Origin: Taudactylus pleione
Taxonomy: Eukaryota; Chordata; Amphibia; Anura; Myobatrachidae
Assembly: GCA_031769625.1 (NCBI GenBank)
Contig: JAUIMM010000584.1
Span: forward strand, 1,300,001 to 1,364,000
Length of the DNA stretch: 64,000 nucleotides
Direction: 5' to 3'
Shown: positions 22,634-35,066 of the stretch, piece by piece
How positions within the stretch are numbered: position 1 is the stretch's first letter
Layout: each line of letters opens with the position of its first letter
The notes under the pieces: generated by a model
The model's input: the letters and a program-made list of their open reading frames with translations, nothing else
The model's database searches: none
What the model was told of the DNA's origin: nothing
Program-made: the position numbers and the translations under genes

Positions 22634-23935
22634 TAGTGCATCCGGAATGTATTCACAACGCTTGGCTTTTTCCACATTTTGTTATGTTACAGCCTTATTC
22701 CAAAATGGAATAAATTCATTTTTGTCCTCAAAATTCTACACACAATACCCCATAATGACAACGTTTGAAAAGTTTTTTAAGATTTTTGCAAATTTAATAA
22801 TAAAAAAAAACAAGTATTCACAACCTTTACTTGATGCACCTTTGGCAGCAATTACAGCCTCAAGTCTTTTTGAGTATAATGCCACAAGCTTGACACACCT
22901 ATCTTTGGGCAGTTTCGCCCATTCCTCTTTGCAGCACCTCTTAAGCTCCATCAGGTTGGATAGGAAGTGTTAGTGCACAGCCATTTTCAGATCTCTCCAG
23001 ATATAATCAATCGGATTCAAATCTGGGCTCTGGCTGGGCCACTCAAGGACATTCACAGAGTTGTCCTGAAGTCACTCCTTTGATATCTTGGCTGTGTGCT
23101 TAGGGTCATTGTCCTGCTGAAAGATGAACCGTCGCCCCAGGTCAAGAGCGCTCTGGAGCAGGTTTTCATCCAGGATGTCTCTTTACATTGCTGCATTAAT
23201 CTTTCCCTCTATCCTGACTAATCTCCCAGTTCCTGCCTCTGAAAAATAACCCCACAGCATGATGCTGCCACCACCATGCTTCACTGTAGGGATAGTATTG
23301 GCCTGGTGATGAGCGGTGCCTGGTTTGCTCCAAACTTAATGCCTGGCATTCACGCCAAAGAGTTCAATCTTTGTCTCATCATGGTCTGAGAGTCCTTAAG
23401 GTGCATTTTGGCAAACTCCAGGCGGGCTGCCATGTGCTTTTTACTAAGGAGTGGCCTGATACAGGCCTGATTGGTGGATTGCTGCAGAGATGGTTGTCCT
23501 TCTGGAAGGTTCTCCTCTCTCCACAGAGGAATGCTGTAGCTCTGACAGAGTGATCATCGGGTTCTTGGTCACCTCCCTGACTACGGCCCTTCTCCGCCGA
23601 TCGCTCAGTTTAGACGGCCAGCCAACTCTAGGAAGAGTCCTGGTGGTTCCGAACTTCTTCCATTTATGGATGATGGAGGCCACTGTGCTCATTGGGACCT
23701 TCAAAGCAGCAGATATTTTTCTGTACCCTTCCCCAGATTTGTGCCTCGAGACAATCCAGTCTCGGAGGTCTACAGACAATTCCTTGGACTTCATGCTTGG
23801 TTTGTGCTCTGACATGCACTGTCAAGCGTGGGACCTTATATATACAGGTGTATGCCTTTCAAAATCATGTCCAAACAACCGAATTTACCACAGGTGGACT
23901 CCAATTAAGCTGTAGGAACAGCTCAGATGAACGGA
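22634..23935 (-). mobile_element. Tc1-type transposon, 5' end lost
   Basis: Left (3') end TAGTGCATCCGGAATGTATT next to TA at 22632-22633, typical of Tc1 elements whose ends read CAGTGCATCCGG. The opposite inverted repeat is absent: sequence recognisable as the 5' leader (CCACAGGTGGACTCCAATTA) stops near 23935. Carries a defective transposase on the - strand. Confidence 0.88.
22790..23815 (-). pseudogene. Tc1 transposase pseudogene
   Basis: Cut-and-paste DDE transposase in the antisense orientation to adora2b. The N-terminal ORF (23815-23444, 123 aa) has the paired-like helix-turn-helix: SVDLRDWIVSRHKSGEGYRK, ISAALKVPMSTVASIIHKWK, LSDRRRRAVVREVTKNP. After a frame break, the DDE region is still readable near 23125-22980 ([16 protein letters not shown] then [19 protein letters not shown]). 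It contains an in-frame TGA right after SKE where family members have Trp. The C terminus (22951 onward: CCKEEWAKLPKDRCVKLV, LEAVIAAKGAS) is present, but the usual stop is lost. At least one frameshift and one stop make it nonfunctional. Confidence 0.9.
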
Positions 23936-24152
23936 TATGAGAAAGCTGCTGTGAGCGTTCCTATGCTTGGCTATGCTGTGGAAGGTGTTAGCATATTTTA
24001 GCAACTGCCTTCCGCGAGAGAATGCAGTTGCGATTACATTAGGGTAAATCTTGGAATCAGGCTCCATTTTTCCAGAGCAGGTGTGGTTCGAAAACATGCA
24101 AGATACACTCCACAAACAGACTTGTGTTAAACTCAGTAGCGTATATGACTAT

Positions 24153-25031
24153 AGGCCTGATTCAGCAAGGATTGCAATTGTGATTACACACGCAGATTGC
24201 CGATTGTTGCATATTGTGCATGCTTATACATCACAGTGCGCGCGTGCGAAGGTATCACTGCGATTGGTGAAACGCAGGCGTATCAGTGCATTTGAACGTC
24301 GTTACAGGGGCGTGCATACATTAGCCACTACGATGGCATATGCAGCTTGAGCCTTCACTTCGTACCGGAAGGTTAGCAATTTCTGAGTAAGGTCTGACCT
24401 TGTGCAATTGTACGTGAGGCTCCGATGGTACTCGATGTTACAGATGGTTTCACAGACTTGCAAGGTATTATAGTTGTGAGTAAGGGGTCACCCGTCTGCG
24501 CATGCATATGCGTCAATATGCGCATGCACAAGCCAGTCTTTGTGATCGCGAAGCTATCGCCCGGAGTACACAGATGGCCCTCTACTTTGAGTGACAGAAT
24601 GTGCCGTTTGTGGGTGGTGACGGGGGAAGGTGCTTGTAAACAGGGAAGTGGTGCTGCGAACGCAGGCGTGTCTAAGCGTCAAAACGGCATTAACAGGGCG
24701 TGCATAATTAAAGTGGAGCGCCATTGTACACTTCACCTGGCTCTTTTTCTGACTGCAGCACTCACAGTGCTTGCGGTAGGGTAGGGTCTATCTCAAGCAC
24801 TGCGTATGCCTCCAATGGTTCTCGATGGTAAAGATGGTTTAATATACTTCCTGGAGATGACATGTGCTGCGAAGGGAAAGGGTGCGCCATTAGACCAACT
24901 TGCTATCGCTTTGCCGCCGCACGCTAAGACATTGAGTGCGTCCTTAAGTCAGGCCGTGCGATCGCGGAATTTGCATATCCGCCACCTGGCGGCTGCTAGA
25001 GAATGTAGCATAGCAAGCGGGTCTGAATGAC
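24153..25031. repeat. Composite GGGCCTGATTCAG-family MITE
   Basis: Starts AGGCCTGATTCAGCAAGG; ends GGTCTGAATGACCTCC. The second half (24430-25031) carries subtype I blocks (GTGACAGAATGTGCCGTTTG, GAACGCAGGCGTGTCTAAGC). At nearly 880 bp it is longer than its relatives, so it probably represents two overlapping or nested copies; no clean duplication. Confidence 0.6.
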
Positions 25032-25085
25032 CTCCAATGTTTCACTGGGATAATGATACACTCTATTTATATGTATATATATATA

Positions 25086-26662
25086 CAGTCAGGTGCATAA
25101 ATATTGGGACATTGACAGATTTTTCATATTTTGGCCTCTTTTCACCACCACAATGGCTTTGAAATGAAACAAACAAGATGTGCTTTAACTGCAGACTTTC
25201 AGATTTAATTTGAGGGTAATTACATCCAAATCAGGTGAACGGTGTAGGAATTACAACGGTTTCTATATGTGCCTCCCACTTTTTAAGGGGCCAAAAGTAA
25301 TGGGACAAACTAAACAATTCTAAATCTAACTTTCACTTTTTAATACTTTGTTGCAAATCCTTTGCAGGCAATTACAGCCTGAAGTCTGGAACGCATATAC
25401 ATTACCAGATGCTGGGTTTCATCCCTGGTGATGCTCTGCCAGGCCTCTACTGCAAATGTCTTCAGTTCCTGCTTGTTCTTGGGGCATTTTCCCTTCAGTT
25501 TTGTCTTCATCAAGTGAAATGCATGCTCAATTGGATTCAGTTCAGGGGATTGACTTGGCCATTGCATAACATTCCACTTTTTAGCCTTCAAAATCTCTTT
25601 GTTTGCTTTTGCAGTATGCTTCGGGTCATTGTCCATCTGCACTGTGAAGCGCTGTCCAATGAGTTCTGAAGCATTTGACTGAATGAGCATATAATATTGC
25701 CCGAAACACTTCAGAATTCATTCTGCTGCTTTTGTCAGCAGTCACATCATCAAATACAAGGGAACCAGTTCCATTGGCAGCCATACATGCCCACGCCATG
25801 ACACTACCACCACCATGCTTCACTGATGAGGTTGTATGTTTTGGATCATGAGCAGTTCCTTTCCTTCTCCATACTCTTTTCTTCCCATCACTCTGGTACA
25901 GGTTGATCTTTGTCTCATCTGTCCATAGAATGTTGTTCCAGAACTGTAATGGCTTTTTTAGATGTTGTTTGGCAAACTCTAATCTGGTCTTCCTGTTTTT
26001 GAGGCTCACCAATGGTTTACATCTTGTGGTGAACCCTCTATATTCACTCTTGTGAAGTCTTCTCTTGATTGTTGTTTTCTTCACCAGGGAAATAATTCTT
26101 CTGTCATCCACCACAGTTGTTTTCCGTGGTCTTCCGGATCTTATGGTGTTGCTGAGCTCACTGGTGCGTTCTTTCTTATTAAGAATGTTCCAAACAGTTG
26201 ATTTGGCCACACCTAATGTTTTTGCTATCTCTCTGATGGGTTTGTTTTGATTTTTCAGCCTAATGATGGCTTGCTTCACTGATAGTGACAGCTCTTTGGA
26301 TCTCATATTGAGAGTCGACAGCAACTGATTCCAAATGCAAATGTCACACCTAGAATCAACTCCAGACCTTTTACCTGCTTAATTGATAATGAAATAACGA
26401 GGGAATAGCCCACACCTGTCCATGAAATAGCTTTTGAGTTGATAGTCCCATTACTTTTGGCCCCTTAAAAAGTGGGAGGCACATATAGAAACCGTTGTGA
26501 TTTCTACACCATTCATCTGATTTGGATGTAATTACCCTCAAATTAAATCTGAAAGTCTGCAGTTAAAGCACATCTTGTTTGTTTCATTTCAAAGCCATTG
26601 TGGTGGTGAATAGAGGCCAAAATATGAAAATTCTGTCAATGTCCCAATATTTATGCACCTGA

Positions 26663-26665
<3 letters not shown>
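25086..26665 (-). mobile_element. Tc1-type transposon with both long inverted repeats
   Basis: CAGTCAGGTGCATAAATATT at 25086 and its complement ending at 26665; the inverted repeats extend about 230 bp on each side with few differences. Flanked by TA (25084-25085, 26666-26667) inside a (TA)n tract. 1580 bp, the usual size of a full-length Tc1 element. Transposase on the - strand is frameshifted. Confidence 0.95.
25340..26324 (-). pseudogene. Tc1-type transposase, one frameshift and a small deletion
   Basis: Two overlapping - strand ORFs. 26324-25626 has the N-terminal helix-turn-helix (LSLSVKQAIIRLKNQNKPIR, EIAKTLGVAKSTVWNILNKK), a GRPRKT linker and the first catalytic Asp (NILWTDETKINLYQSDGKK), then WACMAANGTGSLVFDDVTAD. 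25690-25340 continues in another frame with the second Asp ([20 protein letters not shown]), the catalytic Glu (WPSQSPELNPIEHAFHLMK) and the C-terminal LQAVIACKGFATKY. Between LVKK and TTIKRRLH, about 15-20 residues normally found in the second DNA-binding helix region are missing. The whole DDE triad survives, so this is a young but inactive copy. Confidence 0.92.

Positions 26666-26707
<42 letters not shown>
26666..26707. repeat. (TA)n microsatellite
   Basis: About 21 TA units directly beside the Tc1 end; a shorter (TA)n lies on the other side at 25071-25085. Confidence 0.95.
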
Positions 26708-26709
<2 letters not shown>

Positions 26710-27034
26710 GAGTTGAAACAAATTGTTCAAATGAAAGAGATTGGATTTTCTGCTACTGTGATTTATTATAGATTTTTCTACTCCTTGGTATTGCCCTGGA
26801 TTTGTAGATAACATTGTTTATAAACTACTACCTTTGTCTTATTAAAATCCTGTTGGGATTAAAGCAGACCAATTGTAAGTAAGCTTTGATCATTACATTT
26901 TGCTTCTTGCATAAAAAAATTACTTTTGAGGAGTCCGATCACACGTTGGCTGGGTGGGCGTCTTGCAGCCATGTGCACTGTACTCGCCCTAGAAGCAAAT
27001 CTGACAACTTCTGAAAAAAGATGTCTGTAAATCA
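26708..27034. other. No recognised feature
   Basis: Nothing supportable beyond AT-rich sequence. Confidence 0.4.
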
Positions 27035-27366
27035 GCCCATACACTATGTGATTTTTTGCACGATGTGTACGATTTAGATCAATCATAATGATCAATCGTG
27101 CACATCGTGTGTTGATTCTGTGTGTTTACGATGCCGATGCGCGTCCCCGCAGTCGTATAGCTGGATCGTAGATCTTACTGCAAAACTGTAAGATTACGAT
27201 CTATTGTGTACAATGTGATACACATGTATGCATCTTATTGTATGATCATAACGATCAATCGTATACCGTTTTACCACATTGTATAGAGAATTTCAAGGGA
27301 AGAATTTCAAGGGCAATAGTACAACACATCTTATCAACATAAAATCGCATCGTGTATGGCCGGCTA
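27035..27366. repeat. Harbinger-like MITE, diverged
   Basis: GCCCATACACTATGTGATTT on the left and AAAATCGCATCGTGTATGGC on the right, with ATCATAATGATCAATCGT palindromes inside. Same style as the ACACACTAG families; duplication not clear. Confidence 0.6.
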
Positions 27367-29596
27367 TAGTGCTAATGCTATTGATAAATGCAAGAGATGG
27401 CTGCAGAGACTGTATAAACGCCATGTCATTCTATGATGTAATACACTTATTCTTGTTCAAATGCGACAATTCATAGCCAGTTTGTATAACTAAACCAGGT
27501 GTTCATTTCTATGCTTACAAATACACTTTGTATTAATAACATTCAAAAATACAAATGTGCCATATATTAATAAAAGGTACATTTGCATTAATGTTGGTAG
27601 CCATAAAATGGCTGCCTCAGCTGTGCGCAGTGATAGCTGCACTTTAAAAATAAATGCACAATATTAAGCAGATAAATACGGCAGAGTCTGTATACCATGT
27701 CTTATTATGTTGTCATGACCTAGATCTGCTTACCTAATGATGGATACTTAGGAGCAAATGTTAAGTAGATTGGTTGCTCTGGGCAACATCTGTAATTCTA
27801 TAAACCCGTACTTTAGTAACTATACCCCTTAGAATTATTTTACAGTCACATCTCTGAAGAAAGACCAGATAAAAATTGTACACGCACTGTCCTCATCTTA
27901 TTAGAAAAAAAAACTAATGTAGATTTATTTGTGAATTAAAGAATCATCTAAAAATCAGTAACAGAAACAGAAATATGGATTAGTTGTACCTAGCCGGTTG
28001 TCTAGACTATTGATGGCTATGGGGGGGGTCTAAAACTTTGAGGACAGTATTTTGAATGGGATGCATCCCACAATTCATCGCAAGCATAACTGCATTTACA
28101 ACGCCATATGCTTGAAGAAAATCGCAAAGGACAGATCTCCCGGTAAGAGCTGTCCTTTGCGGTAGAAGAACTTTTGGGTTTAGAACCCGGGTGTCCTTCT
28201 GCGCATGCGTTGTGTGGCGTGTGCCGCTGGGGGTGCTGGGAGGGATCCGATTGTATCCCTCTCAGGGGGAAATGCAAATAGAAGCCTATTGGGTAAAGAT
28301 GGCGTTGCCCACTGCATCCAATACATTCCGGAGCTTGGTGCATATGCGGTAAGTGCCCATATCTCTGAAAACAGCATTTTCAGAGGTTTGACCGCAAAAT
28401 GTGCTTTGCTGCATCCCACCCTGAATGAGTGACAGAAGCACTACGCTCCCAGTCTTTGGAGCAAAAGGATACAGCACCCAACTGCTGCCTGTTAACGTAA
28501 GCAGTGGTGGTGGGGACACAACACTTGAGGATGGGTGCTGCCTAGGGCACCCACAGGGCTTAAGCCAGGCCTGTCAATATTCAATTTAGCAATATATATG
28601 TATGTTGGTTGGTTTTATCTTTAAATGAATTGCTGTTTTAAATCTAGTGACTACTTCGCCGAAATCGCACCAGCTCACCCAAGACATAGGCTATTACATT
28701 TGGCTATTAGTCTGTGGTGGCCAGCCATTTCTCCAGATATGCAATAAAATTAATGAACAGTTCATTAACCCGCCAAATGAACACCCCATCTTCTTAAATA
28801 CTCTGCACTACTGTGAACATTTTGATGAGTTGACTGTCTAACTGGTTGTTCCACTCCCTACACTTCATAACTAGTACATCAAGTTGATTAGAAGATGAAG
28901 AAAGAAACAAAAGGTGTTCAGATCCTAGTTAAGCACACCTTCAAAATGTATCTTCACAGTCCTATTTGCTATAAATTTTTGCCACCCCCTTCATTAATTA
29001 CAACTATACCTTTTTGTCTTTTTATAATACTGAATTTTGAGCCTCACTCATTTTACTAAATGGGTCACAAGATCCAGGGGCATCGACAGTGTCTTTATTA
29101 CATGTCACATTTGTACTTTCAATGTTGTTTTTCATGATATATGTAGATTTGTGCCTATATATTAGTTTTTCCATATAAAGTTAATTGGACTGGTGAATAA
29201 GACATCTCATTGAATGTACAGGATGACTGATTACAGTCTTCTCCAAGGATGTGAAAACATCAGGTTCTTTTATAGAGTGAAAGAGGTTTTTTATGTTCCA
29301 CAAAATGTGTAATCTCCACCTCCTGTAGCTCATTTACATACCCATCCCTCAGCATGACATCTCTTTTGGAGATTGTGCACAATGTGAGGCAAATTCCTGC
29401 GAGTAGCTGCCATTCAGAGTGACCTGACCTGCTCAGATCCCACCTTTAGAATGCTTAACATTTCCCATGCCTGTATGCTGTTGTTTGAAACTAAAGAGAA
29501 ACTGATATATTTGTAAGTCATTTTTAATCACATCAGAAACAGACCCCCGGCTGAGATATGCTGAGTTCACCAAACTGAACCTGACCTGGATCCATA
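27367..29596. other. No recognised gene; one GC-rich repeat at 28040-28570
   Basis: 28060-28430 contains GGGATGCATCCCAC and GCTGCATCCCACCCTGAATG in opposite sense plus AAAGGACAGATCTCCCGGTA with a nearby complement, suggesting a MITE. The remainder has no feature that I can support. Confidence 0.4.
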
Positions 29597-29688
29597 TACA
29601 CTATGTAGACAAAAGTGATTGGACACCCCCCGCACAAGCTAAATGCAGACCATGCATACAATTACACACGATTTCCAAATGGTCACTA

Positions 29689-29757
29689 TTTATTTATTTA
29701 TTTATTTACAGTTTCTTATATAGCGCAGCATATTCCGTTGCGCTTTACAATTGTCAA
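29689..29757. repeat. TTTA-tailed repeat end (TATATAGCGCA)
   Basis: (TTTA)n then CAGTTTCTTATATAGCGCAG and GTTGCGCTTTACAA. The same join of TTTA repeats and CAGTTTCTTATATAGCGCA occurs at 34296-34345, so it is the 3' end of a dispersed retroelement-like repeat. Confidence 0.6.
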
Positions 29758-29982
29758 CATTGATAGAACAATGTGACGGTTTCCACAAGAACACTTCGTA
29801 GGGAGGCCCATGCACTTGCAGTTCTATGGAAACAACAAATGTATTTATCATGACAACAATGCCACCTGTCATGTTTCTTGGAGCGACGCTGGACTGGTAT
29901 ACAGAAAATTTGGTAACTCGGATGGACTGGCCAGCTCCAGATCTTAACACCATTGAGAACCTCTGGGACGGATTGGAGCTAA

Positions 29983-30295
29983 AGCTGGCCACACACTAGA
30001 ACAACTTGCATCCAACCAGCCAACTAGTTGATTGGTTGGAATGAAAATCTGGTAACGTATGGGAGTAAATGATGATCAGCAATTTGCTCCTAAATGCCAG
30101 AAAACAGATGAAAATGGTCGTCAGACAAGTTTGTTGAGTGTTTGATCTAAACAATTTGTGCAAACAACAGTTTTTGTCCATTTTCCGGCGTTTGGGAGCA
30201 GATTGCTGATTGTCATTTGCTTTCATACCTCACCAGATTTTGATTCCAACCAATCAACTAGTTGGCTGGTTGGACAGATAGATGTGTGGCCAGCT
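29983..30295. mobile_element. Harbinger-like MITE, 313 bp
   Basis: AGCTGGCCACACACTAGA and inverted ATGTGTGGCCAGCT; duplication TAA (29980-29982, 30296-30298). Inner arms CCAACCAGCCAACTAGTTGA and complement. Inserted into the Tc1 remnant. Confidence 0.9.
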
Positions 30296-30814
30296 TAAGG
30301 GTGCGTTCTAGGCCGACTCGACCTTCTTCAGTATCACAGTTGGTCACTGTACTTAAGGCAGAATAGCAAAACATACCGCCTGCTGTTGTCCAGGAACTTG
30401 TGGACAATTTGTCAAGAAAGGTGTCTGCAGTAATCACTGCACGTGGTGGACCTACAATGTACTGATGTCAATAATATCTTGCTGATCTATTTGCTGTCAG
30501 TGTCCAATCACTTTTGTCTACATTATGTATCTATGGAAGATCAATAATAATCAGTAATCATGGCATTAGAGGTATAACAGAGATACCAATGATATTCTGC
30601 CACCAAACCATCAAACAGTAGTAGTGAGCTGCTTGACTGGACATTACCGAGCAAACAATGCAATTGTATATGTTTTGCTCATTAGCATATTTTTCTTCTA
30701 CTAAGCAATAAAATATGATATCTACAAAGGATGTAAATGTTTGACAAATAAGCAATGCTTCAGTATAATATCCATCATTTTCTTATTCAAGGGAAGATGG
30801 TGAGGAACTGCTTA

Positions 30815-31148
30815 AGGTGCCCACACACTAGGCGTTCAGGTTACGATCCGATATCGTGTCCGATTTCTCCCCCTGCAGTCGGGGGCACGATTTGGTGTTA
30901 AAAACAATCCAAATTGACCCACGATCTATCGTGCATCCTATACTATTCCAGTGCATCGTGATAAGATTTTCAGATCTTGCCTGCAGCAGGCAAGATCTGT
31001 AGATGCGATGTACGACCAGTGGGTACGCGCATCGGCATCGCAATCGTGAGTAGAGACTCATGATTAGGACATATCTTACATGATCTGTCGTCCCAATGCG
31101 TCGGAATCGGGCTGATCGTGTAAAATATTGCCTAGTGTGTGGGCACCT
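30815..31148. mobile_element. Harbinger-like MITE, 334 bp
   Basis: AGGTGCCCACACACTAGGC and inverted GCCTAGTGTGTGGGCACCT; duplication TTA (30812-30814, 31149-31151). Confidence 0.92.
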
Positions 31149-31151
31149 TTA

Positions 31152-31845
31152 CACATTCTAGCTGACAGCACTGGTCTGGTACAATTATTATCTTCTCCCC
31201 TTATTTGCAGATGATAACAGCTAAAAACAATTAGACACAAAAGTGAAAACCTCTTAACACCTCATTAACTAATGAAGACTGTTGCTGTGATGAATCTATG
31301 CTTAATACAAACACCCTACGGTTTCCAGTTTCAAGATTCCAACTGTAGATAAGAGCTAAAGATGTAAAGCCACGTGTCACGTAAAGAGGTGTTGCTCATG
31401 CAGGGTTCCCCACTTACTGTAGCTACAATTTTACAAAAATGTTTTAAAGGTCATTCAAATTCTAGTTTAATAGTTAATTACTTATGAAAAGATCTGGTTC
31501 CAGTTATATTAGAAATTATTAGGAAATTACGCTGTAATTTATATTCCTTATAACTACCGCAGTCTTTGGGGATATGTTGCAAATATATTCTGAGGGTAGT
31601 CACATTAAGATAGTGAAAATCCTGTCTGCAGTGATGTCATACTTGCCCACCCTGTACTCCTCCCAACTGGGATATCCCTTTAGGGGAGATCCATGTGGAA
31701 CGTTCTAGGGTGTGCCAAAATCTTTTCATCGCCCAACCACTATGCAGTGCATGAATCACAGCATCACACAGGCAGCACAGGTTCTGTTACATTAGTAAGA
31801 GTATGTCTGTATATATGACACCACCCTCAGATTGCTGCAAACACA
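31152..31845. other. No recognised gene
   Basis: Only a small fragment of the CATACTTGCC repeat at about 31643-31690; otherwise nothing supportable. Confidence 0.4.
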
Positions 31846-31930
31846 GGGCCTAATTCAGACCCGCTCGCGAGCGCTGAGCGCTCACAAGCGGGTCGATGTT
31901 GGCCCAGTGCGCATGCGCACGATGGAGTAA
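31846..31930. repeat. GGGCCTGATTCAG-family MITE, left end only
   Basis: GGGCCTAATTCAGACCCGCT followed by CGCGAGCGCTGAGCGCTC, then the sequence departs from the family. Confidence 0.75.
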
Positions 31931-32094
31931 ATTAACATACAAAGTCCGGATGAGCGCCGCATGTATGTATAAATCGCTGGCTGATCGCTATGTGTGTACG
32001 CACCATTACTGTCTCAGGGAAAGTTAGAGGATAACACCAACAATGGCTAACAATAGTTGGCATAAGTATGTTGACACAGGAGCATAAATCAACA

Positions 32095-32163
32095 CATACA
32101 GATACACAGACACACACACACATACAGACACACACACATACAGACAGACACACACACGTGTGT
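32095..32163. repeat. (CA)n-rich microsatellite
   Basis: Interrupted CA repeats with CATACAGA units. Confidence 0.9.
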
Positions 32164-32224
32164 GAGTGTAAGCTATAAGTCGCTATCACATGTGTAGCTC
32201 TTGGACACCAGGACAGGCTGTTTT

Positions 32225-32312
32225 TCTGGGGCTAAATCACACATTTACTAAAAGACAACATTTTTGATTTGGTTTGTTAAGTGTTAATAAATGTGTGATT
32301 TAGCCCCAGAAA
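32225..32312. repeat. Short foldback repeat
   Basis: TTCTGGGGCTAAATCACACA (32224 onward) and its complement TGTGTGATTTAGCCCCAGAA (about 32290-32309) around a small loop. Confidence 0.8.
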
Positions 32313-32339
32313 CAACATCGATTTAAATCGATTTGAAAT

Positions 32340-33263
32340 TAATTGAGATTGACCTTTAGTAAATTTACCCCCAACATTTAATGATCATCCAGGGAAATCA
32401 TACAGTATTTTCCATAATGAAAAACGGACATTTACAAAGCCTGTATGACACATTATGGTTATCCCTTAACTTAGTGTAATAATTTACCATAAAACTCTCA
32501 ATTTCTAATCAATCTCATAATAAATTCATTGTTCTGCCAGAGATCCTCTGTGCTTCGCTGGCAATAACCAGCACGCAGTCTAAACACATCATGCCTCATA
32601 AACCAATCCTTCTGCAAAGACTATGATCTGTTTCAATGATTTTGTTTCAGGGAAAATATTTGAAAACATATAGGAATAGAAGCTGCTAAACCTGGCAGAA
32701 GTCGCTGTGATGCCAGTTAATCCCACCCCTACAGATTGGTATAATAGAGACAGTATTCAGCTGTGTCAATTTCATGCAGGTGCTGACAAAATAACTAGTT
32801 GTCCCATCTGCCAAAGCAGAGCCTGCTGATTAAATGGCACTATTCAAGTATCTGGACGAGACAGCGGTTTCTAGCATTCTGGCTTTGCTTAAGCAATGAC
32901 ATTTATGCATTTTGCAACAGTCTAGTTACTTAAAAAGAAGAAAAATCTTTATATAGCTTTTGAGATTTTTCTGATAGGTGGAACTTCAAGACATTTATAA
33001 CAACCTGTCAAAACCTTGAGTAAAAATTATCAGTGCGAGTCCAACAGTAACATATAATTTAGAGACTGTTACTTGAGACATTGCTCAAGGGCAGCTGCTA
33101 GTAAAGCGTTTGCATATACAAGCCTTAATTATCCAAATCATAGTGTGGAGGGCTGACACAGTACACGGCATTGACAAAAATAACTAAGCTGTTTATGTGT
33201 TGATTAATTTGCTTTTGTCAGTGGCATAACATGTAGTTCAGTAATATCATAACCTTACCAATA
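32340..33263. other. No recognised feature
   Basis: Mostly unique-looking sequence without a supportable ORF. Confidence 0.4.
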
Positions 33264-33271
33264 TACTAGAC

Positions 33272-33474
33272 CAGTGGTTCTCAAACTCGGTCCTCAGGAC
33301 TCCCACACAGTTCACATTTTGCAGGTCACCCAGCAGGAGCACAGGTGTAGTCATTACACACTGACACATTTTAAAAGGTCCACAGGTGGAGCTAATTATT
33401 TCACTTGATTCAGTGTGGAGACATGGAAAACATGCACTGTATGGGGTCCTGAGGACCGAGTTTGAGAACCTGTG
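33272..33474. mobile_element. hAT MITE, 203 bp
   Basis: CAGTGGTTCTCAAACTCGGT and inverted ACCGAGTTTGAGAACCTGTG; perfect 8-bp duplication TACTAGAC (33264-33271, 33475-33482). Confidence 0.95.
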
Positions 33475-33797
33475 TACTAGACACATAAAAAGGGCTGCCC
33501 TCAGTTCAAATGATATTTGCCCATCTCTGGGAAATTCAGGAAGTCCTCACAGCCTCCATTGCACATTAATTATTTAAGAACACAAAGACAAAATGTTATT
33601 AAATGGAGTTTACATGGAAAAAAAAAATCATAATGTTGAATAAATACAAACGGTGATAACAAATTGGCAGATGTCTAAATGCAACACAGATTTCTTTTAA
33701 ATAATACAGGAATAAAAACAGAAATAATCATAGCACACTCATGTACTGTTTGTGCGTTTCTGCCACCTGGAGGAAGCCTTGATGTTGGCCAGTTATA

Positions 33798-34226
33798 CCC
33801 CTTTTACACCGTAGCTAAAACCCGGGTTATTGCAGGGTTAATCCGGGCAGCTCCCTGGTGTAAAAGGGGAGAGGGTTGGATCGCCGGGTCGAGTGACCTG
33901 GCAATCCAACCCAGGTAAATAGCAGGGTTTAACACGGGCGTAACCCGTGAAACCCTGCTGTGAGAACAGCGCACTCCGGGTCACGATGACCTGGAGTGCG
34001 CTGCTAGCCGGCCGATTGGTCCGGCTTCAGTGGCGCTTGGAGATGACATCATCTCCAAGCGTCCACTTTCACGCCGGGAAAGCCGGGTCTATGCAGACCC
34101 GACTCCGGTGTGAGCGGCGCCGACACGGGAATATCCAGAGTCGGCGCCGGCTAAATTCCGGGTCTGATCCGGATAGGAACTCTGTTCCAACTCCGGGTCA
34201 GACCCGGAATTTTGGTGGAAAAGGGG
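33798..34226. mobile_element. MITE with CCCCTTTTACACC ends, 429 bp
   Basis: CCCCTTTTACACCG and inverted GGTGGAAAAGGGG, flanked by TATA on both sides (33794-33797, 34227-34230; TTA/TAA reading also possible). GC-rich interior with several short inverted repeats (AACCCGGGTT, CATCTCCAAGCG). Noncoding. Confidence 0.8.
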
Positions 34227-34234
34227 TATAAGTC

Positions 34235-35058
34235 AGTACCAGACTGATCCCAAAACCTGACAAATTGTAACGATTTTTCATTACCTTTTAAACATTTATT
34301 TATTTATTAACAGTTTCTTATATAGCGCAAAACATTCTCTTCTTTGTCCAAAATGCCCATTTTCTGTGACACCAGGCAGGAAATGTGATGCTATGCTGAC
34401 CTTTTTCTTTGATTGCCCATAAGCACAAGCACCATAGGTAGTTTGTATGGTGTTCCTGGGACATTATACAGTATCCTCCTTATACAGCTGGTTATCTATG
34501 CTTAACACGTCATGTAACTGGTTACATATAGTTACAAATATGTACAGAGATCTTCTTAAATATGTTAACCTATTGTCTTGATTAATGTTCCCTACAGGAA
34601 ATAACTTGATGTCCTTGGAGAAACTACAACTATTGTAGGCAAGGCAACTAAGCTCGGTCATGCAACATAGATGATAGACTGATCTTATTTTCTAATAGAC
34701 AATCCAGTTGGGTAACATACCCCACACCTGTAAGTGAATTTCAGCATCCATTATTTTTCTTACACATGGGAGCGTTGAATGTATGTCCACTTGAGCATCT
34801 CTTACATCTTTTCACACTGTGCATGTCCAAGACCAAGTGCATGCAAGTACAAAGGATGTAGACTTGTAAGCATTTCAATTGCACCTGAACTAGCGACTGA
34901 GTGGGCATAATTGGGCTGTAATGGGGCATTCTCACATAGGTAAGCTGCAGAGAAGAAATATCATTGCCACTGTGAGAGTTGTGCATAAGCATAAAAACAC
35001 AAGTTTTCTTACACGGGTACATCTTTTGCACCAATGATAGGTCTGGTGCAAGTATGCA
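34235..35058. other. No recognised gene; one repeat end
   Basis: 34296-34345 is the second TTTA/CAGTTTCTTATATAGCGCA repeat end. The rest shows nothing supportable. Confidence 0.4.
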
Positions 35059-35066
35059 CTGGTGGC

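Larger units (their letters stand above)
29599..30527 (+). mobile_element. Degenerate Tc1-type element with nested insertion
   Basis: Ends CACTATGTAGACAAAAGTGA and inverted TCACTTTTGTCTACATTATG, next to TA on both sides (29597-29598, 30528-30529). Coding remnants on the + strand include a block decoding to WPAPDLNTIENLWDGLE, the region around the catalytic Glu. Split by the MITE at 29983-30295. Confidence 0.85.
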
